DNA from: Pyxidicoccus parkwaysis
GTDB lineage: Bacteria > Myxococcota > Myxococcia > Myxococcales > Myxococcaceae
NCBI RefSeq assembly: GCF_017301735.1
Contig: NZ_CP071090.1
Location: 11,081,001-11,145,000 of the forward strand
Length of the DNA stretch: 64,000 nucleotides
Reading direction: 5' to 3'
Below the pieces are notes generated by a model, which searched no databases, was not told the origin of the DNA, and was given only the letters and a program-made list of their open reading frames with translations. The translations under genes were made by a program, and so were the position numbers. The stretch's first letter is position 1; each line of letters begins with the position of its first letter. Below are positions 59,953 to 64,000 of this stretch, one piece after another.

Positions 59953-60759
59953 ATGTCCGCGCTGCCCTTCGACATCGCCGCCGCCTCGGTGCAGGGCCGG
60001 GAGCACGCTCGGGCGGGGCGCAACAACCAGGATGCGCTGTGCATCCGCGCCAGCGAGCACGGGCTGGTGGCCGTCGTCGCGGATGGGTGTGGCAGTCAGC
60101 CCTGCAGCGAATTGGGCGCGCAGCTCGGAGTCCGCAGATTGGTGCAGGCGGCGCAGCAGCGGCTCGCGGAGGGCGAGCGCGTGGATGCGGCCTCCTTCCT
60201 CCCGGGCCTGCGTGAGGACCTGCTGTGCCTCCTCGGTGAGCTTCGCGGCGAGCTGGGCCGTGATGTGCTCGCGGACTTCCTCTTCACCGTGGTGGGCGTG
60301 GTGGTGACGCCCTCGAAGACGCTCATCTTCTCCGCGGGGGACGGAGTGTGGGCGCTCAACGGCGAGGTGCATCCGCTCGGGCCGTTTCCGGGGAATGCTC
60401 CGCCGTACGTGGCCTATGCGCTGATGCGCGGTGACGAAGTGCCGCTGGCCACGCAGGCGCTGGTGCCCACCGAGGACGTGCACGCGCTGCTGCTGGGGAC
60501 GGACGGCGTGGCGGACCTGGCGCGGCTCGCCTCGGCGCGAGTCCCCGACAAGGACGAGCCCGTGGGGCCGCTGTCGCAGCTCTGGACGGAGGACCGGTAC
60601 TTCGCGAACCCGGATGCGCTGCGGCGCCGGCTCGCGCTGCTCAACCGCGAGTCCGTGCGCGCCGACTTCGACGCCCGTCGCGTGGTACGCACGCCGGGGC
60701 TCCTGCCGGACGACACGACGGTGGTGGTGCTGCGCCGCCGCATCGTGGGGAGGGCGTGA
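59953..60759 (+). CDS. PP2C-family Ser/Thr phosphatase (PphC-like)
   Basis: A 268-residue soluble protein; the ATG at 59953 follows GGGAGAG. Metal-site motifs of PP2C are present: RNNQDALCI (Asp), VVADGCGSQPCSELGAQ (DG), GDGVWAL, LGTDGVADL and LPDDTTVVVLRR (Asp-Asp). The layout resembles E. coli PphC (YegK). Only four bases separate it from the following kinase-like gene, so the pair is certainly one transcript. It probably dephosphorylates that kinase or its targets. Confidence 0.9.
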   Translation: MSALPFDIAAASVQGREHARAGRNNQDALCIRASEHGLVAVVADGCGSQPCSELGAQLGVRRLVQAAQQRLAEGERVDAASFLPGLREDLLCLLGELRGELGRDVLADFLFTVVGVVVTPSKTLIFSAGDGVWALNGEVHPLGPFPGNAPPYVAYALMRGDEVPLATQALVPTEDVHALLLGTDGVADLARLASARVPDKDEPVGPLSQLWTEDRYFANPDALRRRLALLNRESVRADFDARRVVRTPGLLPDDTTVVVLRRRIVGRA

Positions 60760-60763
60760 CGCC

Positions 60764-62635
60764 ATGGACGTGTGGCTGGAGGGAAAGAAGGTGCGGGTGA
60801 GCCCTGCGAGCGCGCTGGGCAAGGGCGGCGAGGCGGACGTGTTCGACCTCGGCGATGGCCGCGCCCTCAAGCTGTTCAAGCCGCCCGAGCACCCGGACTA
60901 CACGGGCCTGCCCGCGGAGCAGGCCGCCGCGCGCGTCCGCCTGGATGAGCACCAGCGCAAGCTGCGCGCCTTTCCCGCCGGACTGCCCGGACGCGTGGTG
61001 GCGCCGCAGGCGCTCGCCACGGACAAGAAGGGGCAGATGGTGCTGGGCTATGCGATGCGCAAGCTCGACGCCGTGGAGCCGCTGCGCCGCTTCGGTGAGC
61101 CGTCGTTCCGCCGCGCCGGTGCCACGTCCGCGCGTGTGGCGGAGGTGCTGCGCGGACTGCATCGCACGCTCGATGCCGTGCATGCGTCGGGCGTGGTGGT
61201 GGGAGACTTCAACGACCTCAACGTGCTCGTCGCGGGCGCGACGGACGCGTACTTCATCGACGCGGACAGCTTCCAGTTCGGCGCGTTCCTCTGCCCGGTC
61301 TTCACGGAGCGCTTCCTCGACCCGTTGCGAGTCGGCAACAGCAGTGGCCTGGTGCCCACGAAGCCCGCGTCGAAGGAGAGCGACTGGTACGCCTTCGCGG
61401 TGACGGTGATGCAGGGCCTCCTGTGCGTGGGTCCGCATGGCGGCGTGCACCGGCCGAAGACGCCGGGGATGCGCACGACGCCCGCGAGCCGGGTGCTCCA
61501 GCGCGTCACAGTCTTCCATCCGGAGGTGCAGTACCCGAAGCCCGCGCTGCCGCTCTCCACGTTACCGGACGATGTGCTTCACCACCTGCACCGCGTCTTC
61601 GTGGAGGACCTGCGTGGCGTCTTCCCGCTGCCGCTGCTCGAAGGATTGCGCTTCACCGTATGCGGCTCGTGCGGCGTGGAGCATGCGCGCGGGGCGTGCC
61701 CGACGTGCCAGCCGAACGCCACGGCCACGGTGACGCCGGTGACGTCGGCGCGAGGTCAGGTGACGGCGACGCGGCTGTTCTCCACGCGCGGAGTGCTCGT
61801 ACACGCGAGCGCCGAGGACGGCGTGCTGCGCTGGCTGTACCACGCGGAAGGTGCGTACCGGCGCGAGGACGGGCGCGTGGTGATGCGGGGGCCGCTGGAC
61901 CCGTCGCTGCGGTGGGAGTTGCAGGGGGACACGACGCTGGTGGGGCGGGGCGGGGAAGTGGCGGTGTTGGCGACAGGGCGGGCCGTGGAGCGCATGGGGG
62001 TGGATGCTCCAGGGGGACGGCCCGCCTTCGCCGCCAACGCGCGCCACCGCTACTGGGCCGTGGGGGGCGGCCTGTGGCGGGATGGGGCGTACGGCGCCGA
62101 GCGCATCGGAGACGTGCTCGAAGGACAGACGCGCCTCTTCGTGGGGCCTCGCTTCGGGCTGGGCTTCCATCGAGCGGGCGGGCTGCGTGGGGCGTTCGTC
62201 TTCGACGCGGGGCGCACGGGGTTGAAGGACGGGCTCGCGCTGCCGTGGCCTTCGGGACAACTCGTGGATGCGGAGTGCGTCTTCGACGGGCCGAATGCGT
62301 GGCTGTTTCTCACGGAGGAGTCGGGCGGGCGCACGGTGCATCACTGCCTGGTGGTGGGCTCGGACGGGACGCTGCGCGCGGCGGCGGTGGCCGAGGCGGG
62401 TGATGGCTCATGGCTGGGCGGCGGCGCACGAGGCCGGTGCGCTGCGGGGGACGCGCTGTTCTGCGCGACGGACGCGGGGCTGGTGCGCGTGGAGTTGCGA
62501 CAGGGACGGCTGGAGGCGGTGCGCGACTTCCCGGACACCGAGCCCTTCGTGGACTCGGGCAGCCAGCTCTTCCTCGTGAAGCAGGGTCTGGCGGTGGTGG
62601 GACGGCAGGACATCTCCGCGTTGCGGATGGCTTGA
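60764..62635 (+). CDS. YegI-type protein kinase with C-terminal zinc-ribbon and propeller-like part
   Basis: A 623-residue protein. Start at 60764, four bases after the phosphatase stop. The N-terminal third is a divergent kinase: SALGKGGEADVF (Gly loop), RALKLFKPPE (Lys), and the catalytic GVVVGDFNDLNVLV with DADSFQFG in place of HRD and DFG, the pattern of YegI and TerD-linked kinases. Around residue 300 a Cys4 zinc ribbon (CGSCGVEHARGACPTC) follows. The remaining 300 residues are beta-rich, with repeats such as RYWAVGGGLWRDGAYGAERIGDVLEG, possibly a propeller. The DNA-binding helix-hairpin-helix of E. coli YegI was not seen. A VWA gene, the usual third partner, is absent. Confidence 0.85.
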   Translation: MDVWLEGKKVRVSPASALGKGGEADVFDLGDGRALKLFKPPEHPDYTGLPAEQAAARVRLDEHQRKLRAFPAGLPGRVVAPQALATDKKGQMVLGYAMRKLDAVEPLRRFGEPSFRRAGATSARVAEVLRGLHRTLDAVHASGVVVGDFNDLNVLVAGATDAYFIDADSFQFGAFLCPVFTERFLDPLRVGNSSGLVPTKPASKESDWYAFAVTVMQGLLCVGPHGGVHRPKTPGMRTTPASRVLQRVTVFHPEVQYPKPALPLSTLPDDVLHHLHRVFVEDLRGVFPLPLLEGLRFTVCGSCGVEHARGACPTCQPNATATVTPVTSARGQVTATRLFSTRGVLVHASAEDGVLRWLYHAEGAYRREDGRVVMRGPLDPSLRWELQGDTTLVGRGGEVAVLATGRAVERMGVDAPGGRPAFAANARHRYWAVGGGLWRDGAYGAERIGDVLEGQTRLFVGPRFGLGFHRAGGLRGAFVFDAGRTGLKDGLALPWPSGQLVDAECVFDGPNAWLFLTEESGGRTVHHCLVVGSDGTLRAAAVAEAGDGSWLGGGARGRCAAGDALFCATDAGLVRVELRQGRLEAVRDFPDTEPFVDSGSQLFLVKQGLAVVGRQDISALRMA

Positions 62636-62689
62636 CTGGATTTCAACGCGCGCGGGGCGGGGGCCTCGCGCGACACAGGGGGTAGGACG

Positions 62690-63754
62690 ATGAAGACGCA
62701 AGTGAAGGAATTGCCGCTGCCGGGTTTCTATCGCGCGGCCAACGCGGGGGAGTACGGCTACGGGCCCAACGCAGGGAAGCTCCAGGAGGCGGCGGCCACG
62801 TGGCGGGCGGCGAATGACATCTCCGTTGCATCCACGGACAAGTTCAACCTGCACCTGTTGCTCATCGACGTGCAGAAGGACTTCTGCTTCCCCGAGGGCT
62901 CGCTCTACGTGGCGGGGCGCAGCGGGCGCGGCGCGGTGGACGACAGCCGTCGCATCGCCGAGTTCATCTACCGGAACCTCGGCGCGCTGACGAATGTGAC
63001 GGCGACACTGGATACCCACTTCGCGTACCAGATTTTCTTCCCGTCCTTCTGGGTGGACCAGGACGACAAGCCGCTCACGGCGTTCCGCGAGGTGACGCGC
63101 GAGCAGATTGAGCGCGGGCAGGCGCGGCCGAACCCCGCGATGGCGAAGTGGCTGTGCGGCGGCAACTACCCGTGGCTGCTCAAGCAGGTGAAGTACTACT
63201 GCGAGGAATTGGAGCGGGCGGGGAAGTACACGCTGTACCTGTGGCCGCCGCACTGCCTGCTGGGCAGCGACGGGCACGCGCTGGCGGGCGTGGTGCAGGA
63301 GGCGCGGCTGTTCCACTCGTTCGTGCGTGGCATGCAGTCGTGGGCGGAGGTGAAGGGCGGCAACCCGCTGACGGAGAACTACTCGGTGATGCGGCCGGAG
63401 GTGCTGACCCGGCACGACGGGCAGCCGCTGGCGCAGCGGAACACGCAGTTCCTCAAGACGCTGCTGACCGCGGACGCGGTGGTGATTGGCGGCCAGGCCG
63501 CGAGCCACTGCGTGAAGAGCTCCATCGATGACCTGCTGGGCGAGATTGTCGCGCAGGACGCGGCGCTGGCTCGGAAGGTGTACCTGCTCACGGACTGCAT
63601 GTCGGCGGTGACGGTGCCGGATGGGAAGGGCGGCTTCGCGGCGGACTTCACGCCGCAGGCGGATGCGGCATTGAAGCGCTTCGCGGACGCGGGCATGCAC
63701 CTGGTGAAGTCGACGGACCCGCTGGCGAGCTGGCCGGACCTGCGCATCGGCTGA
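62690..63754 (+). CDS. Isochorismatase-fold cysteine hydrolase (nicotinamidase-like)
   Basis: A 354-residue protein; GGGGGTAGGA precedes the ATG at 62690. Catalytic Asp in LLLIDVQKDFCFPEGSL, and Cys in GQAASHCVKSS, with a metal-site-like DTHFAYQIFFPSFW segment between, as in nicotinamidases (Asp-Lys-Cys triad and Asp-His-His metal site). The middle insertion (about 125-215), including the LWPPHCLLGSDGHAL stretch, is longer than in PncA (about 210 residues). It may hydrolyse nicotinamide or another amide; the substrate is not certain. It lies 54 bases downstream of the YegI-type gene and might be co-transcribed. Confidence 0.85.
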   Translation: MKTQVKELPLPGFYRAANAGEYGYGPNAGKLQEAAATWRAANDISVASTDKFNLHLLLIDVQKDFCFPEGSLYVAGRSGRGAVDDSRRIAEFIYRNLGALTNVTATLDTHFAYQIFFPSFWVDQDDKPLTAFREVTREQIERGQARPNPAMAKWLCGGNYPWLLKQVKYYCEELERAGKYTLYLWPPHCLLGSDGHALAGVVQEARLFHSFVRGMQSWAEVKGGNPLTENYSVMRPEVLTRHDGQPLAQRNTQFLKTLLTADAVVIGGQAASHCVKSSIDDLLGEIVAQDAALARKVYLLTDCMSAVTVPDGKGGFAADFTPQADAALKRFADAGMHLVKSTDPLASWPDLRIG

Positions 63755-63994
63755 GTGTGCCTGACCAAACCGGGGCGGAGGCAACCAGCCCCTCGGGCTG
63801 CGGACTGCATCGACAGTTTTTTGAGGCATTCCGTGCAGCGCGTGACGTGAGTCGAGTGAGTGCGGTGTCTGCGCTCTGATGGGGCGCTCCTGGGCCGCAC
63901 CTGAGGTTGGTCGGAAGTGAATGCGACACCTGTCTCTTCGCGGAGACGGGAACGGCGAAGCCATGCCCTGGGAAAGGGCGAAGGAGTGGGGGAC

Positions 63995-64000
63995 ATGAGC
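63995..64000 (+). CDS. Possible start of a gene truncated by the window edge
   Basis: ATGAGC at the very end is preceded by AAGGAGTGGGGGAC, an excellent ribosome site. Only two codons are visible, so nothing can be said of the product. The 246 bases before it hold no gene. Confidence 0.4.

Noticed and set aside
1..64000. Search for prophage, integrase, transposase, tRNA or rRNA genes
   Set aside because: None was recognised by eye in any frame; no structure compatible with a tRNA was seen, though a small one could be missed without a covariance search.

Overview
The window reads as chromosomal DNA of a myxobacterium, most likely suborder Cystobacterineae (Myxococcus, Corallococcus or Pyxidicoccus type). 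The reasons are very high GC with a strong third-position G/C bias (which creates long antisense shadow ORFs), many lipoproteins of unknown function, a Ser/Thr kinase with the HRDVSPHN catalytic loop common in myxobacteria, a large hybrid histidine kinase, and several secreted proteases and repeat proteins. This is an inference from gene content; no rRNA or tRNA gene was seen to anchor it. I found no CRISPR array, IS element or prophage.

Layout. 1-8 kb: a secreted DUF4185 protein with two carbohydrate-binding-like modules, an ADOP/MacB-type permease bracketed by a 19-bp direct repeat, and a translationally coupled pair (DUF3142 lipoprotein, secreted helical-repeat protein). 8-11 kb: an HxlR regulator divergent from a carboxymuconolactone-decarboxylase-like gene with clear operator dyads between them, then two orphan ABC ATPases; the MlaF-like one lacks two usual catalytic residues. 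11-17 kb: a four-gene operon with overlapping genes, read right to left: a glycosyltransferase-radical SAM-SPASM fusion, a WG-repeat-methyltransferase fusion, a CD-NTase, and a patatin-like phospholipase. The last two form a complete minimal type I CBASS anti-phage module; its coupling to two surface- or metabolite-modifying enzymes is the most interesting thing in the window. 17-25 kb: a YbaK-type deacylase, small proteins, a Kelch lipoprotein, Cys-rich lipoproteins, an M24 peptidase and a di-haem peroxidase. 25-33 kb: DUF2267 protein, outer-membrane beta-barrel, S8 protease with PA domain, transmembrane Ser/Thr kinase and an RDD-like membrane protein. 33-42 kb: a 1463-residue propeller hybrid histidine kinase, S41 peptidase, a PDR-type flavin/iron-sulfur reductase, hemerythrin and SIMPL proteins. 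42-55 kb: large secreted repeat proteins (eight Ig-like repeats plus nuclease-like domain plus lamin tail; a Cys-rich lamin-tail protein), an M64 peptidase, a PEGA protein, and an Ig/propeller-like lipoprotein whose C-terminal two thirds is markedly AT-richer. 55-64 kb: SDR oxidoreductase, diacylglycerol-kinase-like protein, NUDIX hydrolase, two tandem paralogues of an unrecognised family with a remnant of a third copy, then a PP2C phosphatase-kinase pair (PphC/YegI type) behind a near-consensus sigma-70 promoter, and a nicotinamidase-like hydrolase.

Functionally, the window combines envelope and secreted proteins with several signalling units (HxlR switch, Ser/Thr kinase, hybrid kinase, PP2C/kinase pair) and one nucleotide-signalling defence operon. 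Most metabolic genes are orphans, so pathway assignments are limited.
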